Of a stretch of DNA of 64,000 bases, positions 1 to 8,246 are shown one piece after another. The first letter of the stretch is position 1, and the number at the start of each line of letters is the position of its first letter. Below the pieces are notes generated by a model. It made no database searches. It was not told the origin of the DNA and saw nothing but the letters and a program-made list of their open reading frames with translations. A program made the position numbers and the translations under genes. The DNA is from Mucilaginibacter sp. L3T2-6 (GTDB lineage: Bacteria > Bacteroidota > Bacteroidia > Sphingobacteriales > Sphingobacteriaceae), in assembly GCF_030519355.1 (NCBI RefSeq), contig NZ_JAUMKC010000012.1, positions 106,045 to 170,044 of the forward strand, given 5' to 3'.

Positions 1-1129
1 ATTGCTCCGGCTTGCTGAAGTCGGCATACTTAATAGCATTTGATACCAGGTTATTAAATATTGTTTTTAAGTCAGTACTGTTGCACCGTACTTCCCATAC
101 TTCCAGCTCGCTTAAAAACTTCACCTTTTCACCTCCCGCAAAAAAACTGTTCTGGGCAATTACGTCATGAACAATTTCATTAAGGTTACAAAGCTGCGCA
201 TCATATATATTATTTGTACGGATATTATGCAATACTTCCTTGATGTAATTATCCTGTAGCTGAATGCTTTCGCGCATCATCTCTGTATACTCGGGCACTT
301 TATGGATATCCTTTTCTTTCTCCAAAACTGAGACTAACCCTGACAGGGAAGTTAGCGGCGAACGCAGGTCGTGGGTAACGGAGTATACAAATTTGTTAAT
401 CCGTTCATTCAGGTTTACCAGGGCCTGGTTCTGATCAATAATTACTTTCTTGGAAGCGTGCAGCTTTTTCAGCATCAATCCGGCCAATAACACTATTGCG
501 CTTATTATAATGATAGAAATAACGATATCAGCAATAAATACGTAATGGTCTACCATGCGGGAAGTAACACCTACCAGGGAAGCAAAATTCTGTTGGTGAA
601 TGGTTAGGTTATCGGATATGGTATTGATTTGCAGGATGAGGCTGTCGGCATCAATTGTCTTACCGGCGCTAATGTCAGCATGGGCCTTAGTGCCGGTGGC
701 GTTCAATTGCGCAACCAATACATCTGACTTCTGCCAGCTTTGTATGGCTTTTTTAAAAAAATCTGTATGCTGAAAATGCTCAAAAAACCAACCCAGCTCC
801 AGTAAATCGTCGGGATGATTACCGCCCATTAAAAAACCTATCCGCGCTATTTTAAAATCCAGGCCCCTCAATAACGCTTCGCGGGCAATGCTATCGCCCC
901 TGGGTATAGTAATGTCGTTTTTGAATAGCAGGAAATCGGTTTCTTCGTGGGAATAGATATAACTCAATAAGTGGCGGCTGGCGTCTTTCTCACCTTTTGA
1001 GTATTGCGATTCAAAATTAGTGTAAGCCCGGCTGGCGGATAGAATCTTAACAGAATAATAATGTGTTACAGCTATTGCAGCAGTAGCTGCCAATACGATT
1101 ACGGACAGGGCTATGATAACTTTCTTCAT
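1..1129 (-). CDS. Sensor histidine kinase, C-terminus cut by window edge
   Basis: The reading frame is open from an ATG at 1129 down to base 1, about 376 codons, so the end of the catalytic domain lies outside the window. A first hydrophobic segment (residues about 3-20) and a second (about 197-219) enclose a ~175-residue extracytoplasmic sensor region. The phosphoacceptor motif SVTHDLRSPLTSL puts the autophosphorylated His near residue 253, and NNLVSNAIKYAD is the ATP-binding N-box. These identify a membrane-bound HisKA/HATPase kinase. The ligand is unknown and no response regulator is visible. It lies 93 bases downstream of the AraC gene on the same strand and could be read through from it. 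Confidence 0.9.
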   Translation of the reverse strand, partial: MKKVIIALSVIVLAATAAIAVTHYYSVKILSASRAYTNFESQYSKGEKDASRHLLSYIYSHEETDFLLFKNDITIPRGDSIAREALLRGLDFKIARIGFLMGGNHPDDLLELGWFFEHFQHTDFFKKAIQSWQKSDVLVAQLNATGTKAHADISAGKTIDADSLILQINTISDNLTIHQQNFASLVGVTSRMVDHYVFIADIVISIIIISAIVLLAGLMLKKLHASKKVIIDQNQALVNLNERINKFVYSVTHDLRSPLTSLSGLVSVLEKEKDIHKVPEYTEMMRESIQLQDNYIKEVLHNIRTNNIYDAQLCNLNEIVHDVIAQNSFFAGGEKVKFLSELEVWEVRCNSTDLKTIFNNLVSNAIKYADFSKPEQ

Positions 1130-1222
1130 CGGCTAAACCAGGCATGCGGATTTTCGGTAGATAACATTCCGCACCAGAGCCTTTTACGTAAGCGATCAGG
1201 AAAGGTTGTGAAAACAATATTT

Positions 1223-2038
1223 TTAAAATGTGGGTTGCCTGATTTTTGAAGGGGCAATGCCGTACGCCTTTTTAAACGCAAAAGAAAAATGTGAAAAGTC
1301 TTTAAAGCCAACCTCCATATAAACGTCGGACGTGCGCCAACCCTTTTCTTTGATAAGATACCAGGCGTCATTTAGCCTTTTTTGCTGCAGCCAGCGATTG
1401 GGTGAGGTGTGAAAAACCTTTTCAAAGTCGCGCTTAAAGGTGGCCAGGCTGCGTCCGGTTAGATAAGCGAAGCGGTTAAGATCAACATTGAACCTGTAAT
1501 GTTCATTCATATAACCTTCGAGATCTATTTTGCCGGGTTCGCTAAAGTCAAATAATGCATCTTTCAGTTCCGGATTGGTTTGAAGCAATATCATTACAGC
1601 TTCTTTAACCTTAAGCTTCGTCAGCATTTCACCTGTATCGCCGGCATTGTCTATGTAAGGCGACAGCGAGCTTAAATAGTTTCTAAGCAAACTGGCCGGC
1701 TTCAATACCATGGCCGGTTCACCTGTGTACGGCCCGGTAGCTTGCAGTTTCAGATCTTCGGCTACACTGCGAAGTGTATCTCTGTCCATAATAACCGAGA
1801 TGGTTTTAAATTCACCGCCCTTAGGCGGACGCTTAGCAAATTTTGCCAGTTGGTTTTTTCTGAGAAAGCGGAACTCTCCTTCATGAAACACATAGTTCCT
1901 GCCATTCACATAAAGTTCAGAGGCGCCTGAAAAAATGTAACCCAACACGTGATCGGAGATAAACTGCTCACCTTCCTTATTTACGTTTGAATAGCAACTG
2001 TAAACTATTCGTGGTCCGGATTTTTTCTTTAAAGCCAT
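1223..2038 (-). CDS. AraC-family transcriptional regulator
   Basis: This 271-residue protein has an N-terminal cupin-like effector region (residues about 1-130) and a C-terminal AraC-type double helix-turn-helix (about 170-268). The second helix-turn-helix carries the family signature, with VYMEVGFKDFSHFSFAFKK followed by a G-x-x-P-S-K-I-R ending. It follows the short-chain dehydrogenase gene on the same strand after 119 bases. Paired 22-bp direct repeats upstream of that dehydrogenase look like AraC-type sites, so it may activate its neighbour; that link is inference. The effector is unknown. Confidence 0.88.
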   Translation of the reverse strand: MALKKKSGPRIVYSCYSNVNKEGEQFISDHVLGYIFSGASELYVNGRNYVFHEGEFRFLRKNQLAKFAKRPPKGGEFKTISVIMDRDTLRSVAEDLKLQATGPYTGEPAMVLKPASLLRNYLSSLSPYIDNAGDTGEMLTKLKVKEAVMILLQTNPELKDALFDFSEPGKIDLEGYMNEHYRFNVDLNRFAYLTGRSLATFKRDFEKVFHTSPNRWLQQKRLNDAWYLIKEKGWRTSDVYMEVGFKDFSHFSFAFKKAYGIAPSKIRQPTF

Positions 2039-2062
2039 ATCGTGTTGAGATCGTGATTATAA

Positions 2063-2106
2063 ATTTGTGAATGTGCGGATAAGTGATTAGCTGCACATTC
2101 ACAAAT
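2063..2106. repeat. Perfect 14-bp inverted repeat upstream of the AraC gene
   Basis: ATTTGTGAATGTGC at 2063-2076 is exactly complementary to 2093-2106, with a 16-base loop. There is no T-run, so it is not a standard terminator. It contains the TGTGCGGAT-type sequence found before several other genes in the window. It could be an operator for the AraC gene or a dispersed palindromic repeat. Confidence 0.6.
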
Positions 2107-2157
2107 CTGGATTATTAACTCGAAATTTTACTATCCCGCATATTTGCGCACCGCGCA

Positions 2158-3033
2158 TTATTTACCATACATCTTTTTGCCCATTTCGGTTTCTAGGAAA
2201 TTAACCGATTCAGAGTGGTCTGTAGACAAGCTTACCGGCAGCCATTTTTCCATTTCAGACTGGCGTTTCGCATCGGCTTGTTTAAGTAAAGTAACAGCAT
2301 CGCTGCCCAGCACAAGATGCATGGGCGGCTCCGGGCTGTTGGCCAGATCAATTATTGCCCTGGCCGCTTTTTCCGGGTCGCCAACCGGTACAAATTGTCC
2401 CGACGAGAAATATTCCGTGCGATGGTTTACTGCGTCATAGCCTTCTATCTTAGGCGCATACGTCATCGAATCGCCTGCCCAGTCGGTACGGAAGCCGCCG
2501 GGTTCAACACTTGTAACCCATATGTTTAACGGCGCAACCTCTTTTGCCAGCGCTTCGGTAAATCCGCTCAAACCAAACTTGGCTGCCTGGTAAACAGACA
2601 AGCCCGGGTTGCCCACGCGCCCGCCAACCGAGCTGATCTGTAATATGCGGCCCGAGCCTTGTTTCCGCATGTGCGGTAATACTGCTCGTGTAACGACGAT
2701 CGGCGCATATAAATTTGTTTCCAATTGACTGCGCACCTGCTCTTCAGTAAAAGCTTCTGCCGCTCCTATAATGCCAAAACCGGCATTATTTACCAGCACA
2801 TCAATGCGGCCGAAATGGACAATTGTACTGTTAATTGCAGCATCTATCTCATCTTTTTTCGTAACATCAAGCTTTAAAAGATATACCTGGCCAGGGTATT
2901 TGTTTTCAAGGTCCTTTAAGCTATCTGTATTGCGTGCAGTTGCCGCAACTTTATCGCCGCTCGTTAATACGGCTTCGGTGAGGCTGCGGCCCAATCCGCG
3001 GGAGCTGCCTGTTATAAACCAAATTTTACTCAT
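2158..3033 (-). CDS. Short-chain dehydrogenase/reductase (classical SDR)
   Basis: This 291-residue NAD(P)-dependent oxidoreductase has a Rossmann fold. The cofactor motif TGSSRGLG lies at residues about 8-15, NNAGFG follows near 86, and the catalytic Tyr and Lys are in YQAAK. Basic residues near the cofactor site suggest NADPH preference. The substrate cannot be told from sequence. It is transcribed away from the ArsR operon, and the 178-base shared intergenic region holds two distinct operator-like elements. The AraC regulator lies downstream on the same strand. Confidence 0.9.
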   Translation of the reverse strand: MSKIWFITGSSRGLGRSLTEAVLTSGDKVAATARNTDSLKDLENKYPGQVYLLKLDVTKKDEIDAAINSTIVHFGRIDVLVNNAGFGIIGAAEAFTEEQVRSQLETNLYAPIVVTRAVLPHMRKQGSGRILQISSVGGRVGNPGLSVYQAAKFGLSGFTEALAKEVAPLNIWVTSVEPGGFRTDWAGDSMTYAPKIEGYDAVNHRTEYFSSGQFVPVGDPEKAARAIIDLANSPEPPMHLVLGSDAVTLLKQADAKRQSEMEKWLPVSLSTDHSESVNFLETEMGKKMYGK

Positions 3034-3055
3034 CTTCTTTTAAATTTTGTTAAAA

Positions 3056-3127
3056 CAAAGTTAGCTCATTGTTTCGCTGCCCGTTTTGTTAAAAAGCTCA
3101 AATTATTTTGTTAAAAGGCTCAAAAAA
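3056..3127 (-). promoter_or_regulatory. SDR promoter with AraC-like direct repeats
   Basis: On the minus strand a perfect -7 box TAACTTTG (3056-3063) lies 23 bases before the SDR start. No TTG is found at the expected -33 position. Instead two direct repeats with a 22-bp period, TTTTGTTAAAAAGCTCAAA (from 3084) and TTTTGTTAAAAGGCTCAAA (from 3106), begin there and extend upstream. Direct repeats about two helical turns apart are typical of AraC-family activator sites. The activator is inferred, not shown. Confidence 0.6.
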
Positions 3128-3152
3128 TAATCGGAAAAAAGTTGAAGAAATA

Positions 3153-3199
3153 TTTGCGTAAGTGATTGCTTACATATAAATTTGTAAGCAATCACTTAC
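3153..3199 (+). promoter_or_regulatory. Promoter and double-dyad operator of the ArsR operon
   Basis: TTG at 3154-3156, a 20-base spacer and TAAATTTG at 3177-3184 make a textbook Bacteroidota promoter. A perfect 17-bp inverted repeat overlaps it: GTAAGTGATTGCTTACA at 3158-3174 pairs with 3183-3199. Each arm is itself a GTAAG-N6-CTTAC dyad, so two repressor dimers could sit over the -33/-7 spacer and the transcription start. This fits autorepression by the ArsR protein encoded directly downstream, and possibly control of the divergent SDR. Confidence 0.8.
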
Positions 3200-3211
3200 A
3201 TATTGAATCGA

Positions 3212-3541
3212 ATGATGAGAAGAGATGTTTTCCAGGCCATAGCTGATCCGACACGAAGGGATATTATCAACCTGATAGCGGTTAACCCGTTAAACCTAAA
3301 TGCCATAGCCGATAATTTCGACGTGAGCCGGCCCGCTATTTCGCAGCATATAAAGATTTTGATAGAGTGCGGTCTTATTAATATCAAAAAAAAGGGGAGA
3401 GAGCGCTATTGCGAGGTACAGGCTGAACCGCTTAACCAGGTGTCGGACTGGATTGCGCAATTCCATAAGCTGTGGAGCGAACGCTTTGACCGCCTTGACG
3501 ACATTTTGAAAAAGATGGAAAGCAATACCAATAAATCATAA
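3212..3541 (+). CDS. ArsR-family winged-helix repressor
   Basis: This 109-residue repressor begins with FQAIADPTRRDIINLI and carries a recognition helix in VSRPAISQHIKILIECGLI, both typical of the SdpR/ArsR type. It lacks the CxC metal-binding motif of ArsR/SmtB sensors, so it probably senses something other than a metal. The ATG at 3212 is preferred over an in-frame TTG at 3203. It is the first gene of a three-gene operon with VOC and SRPBCC proteins, an arrangement common in Bacteroidota. A double palindrome overlaps its promoter. Confidence 0.9.
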   Translation: MMRRDVFQAIADPTRRDIINLIAVNPLNLNAIADNFDVSRPAISQHIKILIECGLINIKKKGRERYCEVQAEPLNQVSDWIAQFHKLWSERFDRLDDILKKMESNTNKS

Positions 3542-3576
3542 ACTAAAACAATTATTTACCATTAAAAACTACAATT

Positions 3577-3993
3577 ATGACTAAAGAACTTTGGATTAAT
3601 TTACCGGTAAAGAATCTTAAAAATTCGATGAATTTTTTCACCAGGATAGGCTTCAAATTCAACACTGACAGCCCGGGGCATAATGATACTATGTCGCCAA
3701 TGATAATAGGCGCCAAGAATATTGTAGTGATGCTTATTGAGGAGAAAGTTTTCACTGTTAACAATTGCGTGCCGGTATCTGATACCAGCAAAGGCAGCGA
3801 GGTGCTACTGTCTTTTGACGCCGAAAGCCGTGAAGAAGTTGACGAGATGGCGAAGAAGGTGGTAGCGGCCGGCGGAAAAATGTTTTCGGACCCCGCGGAA
3901 GTTCAGGGCTGGATGTATGGCTGCGGATTCTCTGATCCTGACGGTCACCGCTGGAACATGCTTTATATGGACATGAGTAAAATGAATGGTTAA
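3577..3993 (+). CDS. VOC-family (glyoxalase/bleomycin-resistance-like) protein
   Basis: This 138-residue protein has two beta-alpha-beta-beta-beta modules of the vicinal oxygen chelate fold. The first begins ELWINLPVKNLKNSMNFF, and the second ends in CGFSDPDGHRWNMLYMD, where GHRW sits at the usual last-strand position. A metal-dependent lyase, isomerase or binding role is possible, but the substrate is unknown. It lies 35 bases after arsR and 18 bases before the SRPBCC gene, so it is very likely cotranscribed with them. Confidence 0.88.
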   Translation: MTKELWINLPVKNLKNSMNFFTRIGFKFNTDSPGHNDTMSPMIIGAKNIVVMLIEEKVFTVNNCVPVSDTSKGSEVLLSFDAESREEVDEMAKKVVAAGGKMFSDPAEVQGWMYGCGFSDPDGHRWNMLYMDMSKMNG

Positions 3994-4011
3994 ACTTTAA
4001 ATATTACAGCA

Positions 4012-4503
4012 ATGGCAAGCAACAATCAAACCACCATTACCGCCGAACCAGGCAAACAGGAACTTTTTATAACCCGCGAGTTCGACGCATCACGCGAAAA
4101 TGTATTTAAGGCGTTTACCACGCCCGAGATAATTGTGCAGTGGCTTGGCCCACGCGAATTGAAAATGCGCATTGACAAATTCGATCCGAAAAGCGGCGGC
4201 GGATATCGCTATGTACATATTGACCCCGCCGGAAACGAATACGGTTTTCATGGCGTGATACACGAGGTATTACCGTTGCAACGAGTTATACAGACGTTTG
4301 AGTTTGAGGGCCTGCCCGAGGCCGGGCACGTGGCGATGGAGACTGCCCGCTTTGAAGAACTGCCCGGCAACCGTACGCGCGTAACCATACAGTCGGTATT
4401 TCAATCTGTTGCCGACAGGGATGGCATGGTACAATCAGGTATGGAACGCGGCGTGGTGGATTCGCACCAGCGGCTGGATGAGTTGTTTGAGAAGGGAATT
4501 TGA
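4012..4503 (+). CDS. SRPBCC/AHSA1-domain protein
   Basis: This 163-residue protein has the Aha1/CalC-like START fold. It shows [20 protein letters not shown] near residue 22, the WLGPRE motif near 47, and the C-terminal amphipathic helix with [10 protein letters not shown]. Such proteins bind hydrophobic small molecules. As the third gene of the ArsR-VOC-SRPBCC operon it is probably coexpressed with the VOC protein under ArsR control. No function beyond ligand binding can be supported. No terminator hairpin is obvious after its stop. Confidence 0.88.
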   Translation: MASNNQTTITAEPGKQELFITREFDASRENVFKAFTTPEIIVQWLGPRELKMRIDKFDPKSGGGYRYVHIDPAGNEYGFHGVIHEVLPLQRVIQTFEFEGLPEAGHVAMETARFEELPGNRTRVTIQSVFQSVADRDGMVQSGMERGVVDSHQRLDELFEKGI

Positions 4504-5062
4504 AAACCCGAAGGATGTAATTTTAAAATTCCTGAAGCGCAAGCGAAGGCCTTTATGTTTTACCGACAGGAGTCAATACGACCGTACCGGACCGGCACTG
4601 TTTATGACTTCAACTGTTTCCGTAGAACCTGACGGCCTTCATGTCGCTTTTATTGTACAATGAAATACTGGCCCCCGGCAGGAAGTCATGAGCTTCAGTT
4701 GTCCAGTGCTGGCCTGAGCATAATAGCGCGCTTTTAATCTTTTAAATCTCGTCAACTTTTGTCTGCCTGTGCGGTTTCAGCAATGTTTTATAATGAAGGT
4801 ATAAGGCTTTTTTTATCCCATGCTTTCCCTCTCAACCGGCCCGGTATCCCGGCAGCGGCTTCCGAAAATTTGTCATGTTCGGTCACGTCTAAACTTTCGG
4901 GTGTTGCAAAAAAGGCGTCTTTTCCGGCCGGAACATCATCGATCTTTTCAGTGGGCTAAAATGGAAACTTCCAGCCTCAAATAAAAATTCTTAAATTTCC
5001 TGTAACTATTTTTTCCTGCCGGAGTATTTAACCCAAAGAATAACACATAATACCGAACCTGA
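4504..5062 (-). pseudogene. Gene-poor gap with possible decayed coding fragments
   Basis: No intact gene is visible in these 559 bases. On the minus strand two stretches read like protein but lack a start codon. The first, 4788-4955 (55 codons), contains KIDDVPAGKDAFF and ends SLIPSL. The second, 4553-4740, contains HWTTEAHDFLPGASISLYNK and is interrupted by a TGA at 4610-4612 before TVVLTPVGKT. Their composition looks coding, but I do not recognise a family and chance cannot be excluded. No clear promoter for the following sigma factor gene was found. Confidence 0.3.
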
Positions 5063-5614
5063 TTGAACTCGTTGGCCGACAATACAATCATGCTCAAGGT
5101 GAAAGCCGGAGACCTGGATAAAATGGGATTGCTGTTTGAGCGGTACAACCGGCCGTTGTATGGCTTCCTGTTTCACATGACATATCAGCGTGAAACGAGT
5201 GAGGATTTAGTGCAGCAGGTATTTTATAAAATGCTGAAATACCGGGATACCTTTACAGCTACCGGCGAGTTTGTACACTGGATGTACTCGATAGCGCGCA
5301 ACACCCTGAAGGACCAGGGCAAGAGCCTGAAGCAACGGGTGAAGCATGAAAATACGGACGACCACGCCGAACGGCTGCCCGGCGGATTGACGCCCCAAGA
5401 GCAGTTAGAAAAAAAGCAGGCCAAACAGCGGCTGTACCAGGCTATGGAAAGATTAAGCGACAGCCACCGTGAAGTGCTTACGCTGAGTAAGTTTCAGGAA
5501 CTGAAATACCAGGAAATAGCGCAGATACTGGATATTTCGGAAATAGCGGTTAAGACCAGGGCGCATAGGGCAATGCAGGAACTGAAGGGTATTTATGAAA
5601 AAATGGAACGCTAA
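5063..5614 (+). CDS. ECF-type RNA polymerase sigma factor
   Basis: This 183-residue sigma-70 family protein has region 2 at about residues 20-85, with SEDLVQQVFYKMLKYRD and an FVHWMYSIARNTL segment. Region 4 covers about 120-178, with LSDSHREVLTLSKFQELKY and the helix-turn-helix ISEIAVKTRAHRAM. The start is uncertain: TTG at 5063 keeps the SLADNTIMLKVKAGD lead-in I expect from relatives, whereas the first ATG is at 5090. The anti-sigma gene starts 9 bases after the stop, so the two form a regulatory pair. Confidence 0.9.
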   Translation: MNSLADNTIMLKVKAGDLDKMGLLFERYNRPLYGFLFHMTYQRETSEDLVQQVFYKMLKYRDTFTATGEFVHWMYSIARNTLKDQGKSLKQRVKHENTDDHAERLPGGLTPQEQLEKKQAKQRLYQAMERLSDSHREVLTLSKFQELKYQEIAQILDISEIAVKTRAHRAMQELKGIYEKMER

Positions 5615-5623
5615 GAGCAGGCT

Positions 5624-6442
5624 ATGAAGAATTGTGAGCAATATGAGGAACTGTTTGCCGGCTGGATAAACAACGAACTAAAACCGGCGGAGAAGGAAAA
5701 ACTGGAGCAGCATTTGGACGGCTGCCCGGCCTGCCGTGAAGAGCTGGCAGGCATGCAGCAGCTTTGGGCGTTAATGGATGAAGCAGAAGTGCCCGATCCG
5801 TCGCCAAAGATGCAAGCCGGTTTTACGGCCATTCTTAATGATTTTAAAACTGCGGAAACACGTAAAAAGCAGGCATCGGCAGGGTTGAAAGTGCAATTGG
5901 GTTGGCTGTTGCAATGGCGGCAAAAATGGCCGCTGGCTTACACTTTCGCCATAATTTTGGTAGGCTTTGGCTGCGGATACCTGTTTTTTGATTTAAAAGG
6001 AAGCAAGAGGCAAGATCAGCAGATGTCGGCCCTTACAACCCAGGTCCACGAGTTGAAACAAACCATGGCGCTGGCCCTGATGGAAAACCCTTCGGCATCA
6101 GAACGTATACGGGGCGTAAGCTACACCGCCGAAATTAAGCACGCTGATAAGGAAGTGATAGAAGCCCTGCTGGCGACATTAAATAATGACCCTAATGTAA
6201 ACGTGCGCCTGAGTACGCTTGACGCATTAACGCGTCTGGCCAACCACCCGGAAGTGAGGCTCGGTCTTGTCCAATCCATCACCACGCAGGAATCGCCGCT
6301 TATGCAATCGGCCATTGCTGATGTCATGCTGAAGCTGCAGGAGAAGAGGTCAGTAAAATCGTTCAGGGAATTATTGAAACAAAAGAACCTTGACAATGGC
6401 GTGAGGGACAAAATAAAAGCGACCATAACACAACTGATTTAA
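5624..6442 (+). CDS. Membrane anti-sigma factor with zinc finger and HEAT-like repeats
   Basis: The 272 residues fall into three parts. A zf-HC2 anti-sigma zinc finger at the N-terminus has H30, C34 and C37 in HLDGCPAC. One membrane segment lies at about 103-122. The extracytoplasmic part carries helical HEAT-like repeats at about 160-265, with units such as DPNVNVRLSTLDALTRLA. The cytoplasmic finger should bind the sigma factor encoded just upstream, while the repeats probably contact an envelope partner. The following two genes, 14 and then 1 bases apart, are candidate partners or targets. Confidence 0.87.
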   Translation: MKNCEQYEELFAGWINNELKPAEKEKLEQHLDGCPACREELAGMQQLWALMDEAEVPDPSPKMQAGFTAILNDFKTAETRKKQASAGLKVQLGWLLQWRQKWPLAYTFAIILVGFGCGYLFFDLKGSKRQDQQMSALTTQVHELKQTMALALMENPSASERIRGVSYTAEIKHADKEVIEALLATLNNDPNVNVRLSTLDALTRLANHPEVRLGLVQSITTQESPLMQSAIADVMLKLQEKRSVKSFRELLKQKNLDNGVRDKIKATITQLI

Positions 6443-6456
6443 ACACCACCACAATT

Positions 6457-7320
6457 ATGAAAAAGAATTTTATCCCTGTTTTAACAGGAATCGGGCTCTG
6501 CCTTGTCCAGTTTTCGGCGAATGCCCAAAGCTATAAAACGCATGTAAGCAAGGTATTTGATATGCAAAATGGCGTAGTTGGTATTTTTAACCTTGACGGC
6601 CCCATCAAAGTGGAAGGATATGCAGGAAATAAGGTAATGATTGAAATTGACGAAACCATTACCGGCGAAAACCAGGCGGCTTTAGAAGAAGGTAAGCGTG
6701 ATTTCAAGCTTGGCTTCGACCAAAAAGGTGATAGCCTTGCAATTTATACGGCTTACCCCTATGATACCCGGCCACACAGGTACTACAGACATTATGGCGA
6801 TGATGATGACCGGGACATCCATTATAACATTAGGCTGGCTTATACAGTTAAAGTGCCGAACAATGTTAATCTTTTCGCTACTACGGTAAACAATGGTGAT
6901 ATAGCCATTAAGGATGTTTACGGTTCCCTGAGGATCAACAATGTAAATGGCGGAATTGAAATATTGAATGCCAAAGGCGCCACATGGGCGCACACGGTAA
7001 ATGGACCGCTTACGGTTACTTACCTGCGTAACCCGCCGGGCGAATCGTCCTATTACACGCTTAACGGAGAATTAAACGCAACGTTTTTACCGGACTTATC
7101 GGCAGATGTGGAATTCAAAAGCATGAACGGGCAATTCTTCACAGATTTTGAAGACACGCAGGTGATGCCTTCGAGAGTGTCCAAGACTGTTAATAAAGGT
7201 AATAACGGCACCACTTATAAGCTTAACAAAGCTTCTGATGTGCGCTTCGGGGCAGGCGGGAAATTATTCAAATTCGAAACTTTAAACGGAAATATTTATA
7301 TTAAGAAACAAAAAGCATAA
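6457..7320 (+). CDS. Secreted DUF4097-like beta-repeat protein 1
   Basis: The 287-residue product has a signal peptide ending in NANAQ near residue 24. Its body contains repeated short beta-strand units with NGDI, NGGIEI, NGPL and LNGELNA turns, the pattern of DUF4097/DUF4098 adhesin-like beta-helices. No catalytic motif is visible. It is the third gene of the ECF sigma/anti-sigma operon and is followed one base later by a paralogue, so the pair probably acts in the periplasm or outer membrane under that sigma factor. Confidence 0.8.
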   Translation: MKKNFIPVLTGIGLCLVQFSANAQSYKTHVSKVFDMQNGVVGIFNLDGPIKVEGYAGNKVMIEIDETITGENQAALEEGKRDFKLGFDQKGDSLAIYTAYPYDTRPHRYYRHYGDDDDRDIHYNIRLAYTVKVPNNVNLFATTVNNGDIAIKDVYGSLRINNVNGGIEILNAKGATWAHTVNGPLTVTYLRNPPGESSYYTLNGELNATFLPDLSADVEFKSMNGQFFTDFEDTQVMPSRVSKTVNKGNNGTTYKLNKASDVRFGAGGKLFKFETLNGNIYIKKQKA

Positions 7321-7321
7321 C

Positions 7322-8152
7322 ATGAAAACTATAAAAATAATAGGGGCATTGGCAGTAGCGATGCTTATTTATAACGGTCTTTATGCGCAAACTGCTGAGA
7401 AGGAACAGCTGGTGGTGCCGCTCAGCCAGCCCGGCAGGCCTTACAAGCTGGACGTGGGAATTGTAGACGGCTCGATAACCGTAATAGGTTATGAGGGTAA
7501 AGACATCATCATCGAGACGAAAGAAAAAGACAGGGGAGAAAGGCAACGTAATCAGCATACCCGCGACGGAATGCATAGCCTCTCCACCGGCCGGAGGGCC
7601 GATATACAAGCCAACGAAAACAATAATACCGTTACTGTAGAAGGAGAGGCCGGCAGGGAAACCAACCTGGTGCTGAAAGTTCCGCAGGGAGATGCGGCAC
7701 TGAAACTTCAAACCGTAAATAATGGCGATATTTTGGTAAGCAATATTAATGGTGATTTAGAACTCACTAATACCAATGGCGGGATAAAGGCCACCGGTAT
7801 CTCGGGTTCGGTAGTAGCAAATACAGTAAACGGCAACGTGATAGTTACTTTTAAAAGCATCGACCCAAAAGCTGCGATGGCCTTTACCACCCTTAACGGC
7901 AATGTTGATGTAACCTTCCCGCCGAGCCTGAAAGCGAATGTGAAATTAAAATCAGACAGGGGCGATATATTTACTGATTTTGATGTGGTAGCCGAGGAAC
8001 ATAAGCCGACAGTATCCAACAAAAGCACCCCGAAAGGCAAAATGTACAGTTTAAAGGTTGAGGACTGGGTTTACGGTAAAATAAACGGCGGCGGTCCGCA
8101 ACTGATGATGAAGAACATGAACGGTAATCTTTATATCCGAAAGGTAAAATAA
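7322..8152 (+). CDS. Secreted DUF4097-like beta-repeat protein 2
   Basis: This 276-residue paralogue of the preceding protein starts one base after its stop. It has a signal peptide (MKTIKIIGALAVAMLIYNG, then LYAQ) and the same ladder of N-G-D-I, N-G-G-I and L-N-G-N-V turns. Both proteins end with LFK/LMK followed by an N-G-N-I/L-Y-I-(R/K)-K motif. This looks like a tandem duplication with substantial divergence. Its function is unknown. The operon ends at a hairpin shared with the converging GH127 gene. Confidence 0.8.
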   Translation: MKTIKIIGALAVAMLIYNGLYAQTAEKEQLVVPLSQPGRPYKLDVGIVDGSITVIGYEGKDIIIETKEKDRGERQRNQHTRDGMHSLSTGRRADIQANENNNTVTVEGEAGRETNLVLKVPQGDAALKLQTVNNGDILVSNINGDLELTNTNGGIKATGISGSVVANTVNGNVIVTFKSIDPKAAMAFTTLNGNVDVTFPPSLKANVKLKSDRGDIFTDFDVVAEEHKPTVSNKSTPKGKMYSLKVEDWVYGKINGGGPQLMMKNMNGNLYIRKVK

Positions 8153-8197
8153 CGGTATATAAATTTAAACATCTCATAAATTTCTGAACTAAGTATA

Positions 8198-8240
8198 TTA
8201 AGGAATTTGACAACTCCCTGGGAATTGCCAAATTCCTTAA
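8198..8240. terminator. Terminator hairpin between converging genes
   Basis: TTAAGGAATTTG at 8198-8209 is exactly complementary to 8229-8240. The 12-bp stem lies between the converging sigma-factor operon and GH127 gene, so it could serve both, although its T-runs are weak. Confidence 0.6.
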
Positions 8241-8246
8241 TTGCTG

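Noticed and set aside
4409..4663. Plus-strand frame overlapping the SRPBCC gene end
   Set aside because: Composition after the SRPBCC stop is not coding-like and it overlaps a real gene.
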